Part shown: positions 63,832-64,000 of the stretch, in pieces
Numbering within the stretch: position 1 is the first letter of the stretch
Layout: every line of letters starts with the position of its first letter
Assembly: GCF_026343945.1 (NCBI RefSeq)
Contig: NZ_JAPKNJ010000003.1
Span: 1 to 64,000, forward strand
Origin: Kaistia algarum
GTDB lineage: Bacteria; Pseudomonadota; Alphaproteobacteria; Rhizobiales; Kaistiaceae
Direction of reading: 5' to 3'
DNA length: 64,000 nt
Notes under the pieces: generated by a model
What the model was told of the DNA's origin: nothing
Databases searched by the model: none
What the model saw: only the letters and a program-made list of their open reading frames with translations
Made by a program: the position numbers and the translations under genes

Positions 63832-64000
63832 AAATGAAACTGGCCGCCATTTTCCTGGCGAGCTGCGTCGCCCTGCCGGCTATCGCTGATACCCCGGCTC
63901 CGGCTCCCATTGATCATTTCACGCCTGGCACCGTCACGACAGCGGATGCCGGCTTCCTTGGCAAGCCGAAAGTCTACCTGCCGACCGGCACGGTCACTGG
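63828..64000 (+). CDS. Exported protein, probably AcvB/VirJ family (5' part only)
   Basis: The first ~57 codons of a gene that continues past the window. It starts MKMKLAAIFLASCVALPAIA, a signal peptide, so the protein is exported. In rhizobia the gene after mprF/lpiA is acvB/atvA, a periplasmic virulence/acid-tolerance protein; AcvB of Agrobacterium hydrolyses lysylphosphatidylglycerol. The 4-bp overlap with mprF and the early sequence FLGKPKVYLPTGTVTG fit this, but too little is visible for certainty. Confidence 0.65.
   Translation, partial: MKMKLAAIFLASCVALPAIADTPAPAPIDHFTPGTVTTADAGFLGKPKVYLPTGTVT

Overview
The window is a chromosomal stretch of a GC-rich alphaproteobacterium, most likely of the order Hyphomicrobiales (Rhizobiales). 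Support comes from a SciP/DUF1153 cell-cycle regulator, a PmtA-like phospholipid methyltransferase, an MprF/LpiA gene followed by the start of an AcvB/VirJ-like gene, pyrB followed by a metal-site-less PyrC homologue, and an EcfG-type stress promoter. The genus cannot be fixed from the sequence alone. No IS element, prophage, CRISPR array or rRNA operon was seen.

Layout. 1-2907: the 3' end of gmd, then rpmG, an MFS transporter and a DUF983 protein on the minus strand. 2978-7512: a complete ribose-type sugar ABC importer operon (binding protein, two-domain ATPase, two permeases). 7719-17545: core genes on the plus strand (pyrB, pyrC-like, plsY, dprA, topA, rnr). 17648-26525: housekeeping and regulatory genes (an AidB-like flavoprotein, ruvX, a YqaA-type membrane protein, yciB, a UPF0173 hydrolase, sciP, mnmA, a pmtA-like gene, tRNA-Met), with one 475-residue protein of unknown function.

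26526-27477 is a small AT-richer insertion behind the tRNA, carrying a BRCT-domain gene. 27560-37904 is the most striking part. Six tightly packed minus-strand genes encode a HAD-UbiA fusion, DprE1-like and DprE2-like enzymes, an epimerase-like protein, an FAD oxidoreductase and a GtrA-like membrane protein. Two large membrane proteins lie on the divergent strand, one a probable GT-C glycosyltransferase. The set matches the mycobacterial route to polyprenyl-phosphoryl-arabinose, including the GtrA neighbour, and suggests a lipid-linked pentose donor used on an envelope glycan.

37965-42473 is a stress region: a DUF2934 protein behind a consensus EcfG promoter, and an OsmF/YehYXW-type osmoprotectant importer. 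42713-50810 holds a cysteine hydrolase divergent from a nucleoside/base deaminase, a hybrid histidine kinase, an FMN glutamate-synthase-like protein, and the two reverse transsulfuration enzymes (cystathionine beta-synthase and gamma-lyase/synthase). 50953-52043 has three small uncharacterised genes. 52050-60940 is a catabolic cluster (D-threonine-aldolase-like enzyme, RpiR regulator, SDR, RidA, M81 peptidase-like protein, MFS exporter, M29 aminopeptidase), interrupted by a zinc-ribbon protein of unknown function. 61165-64000 is mprF plus the start of a probable acvB.
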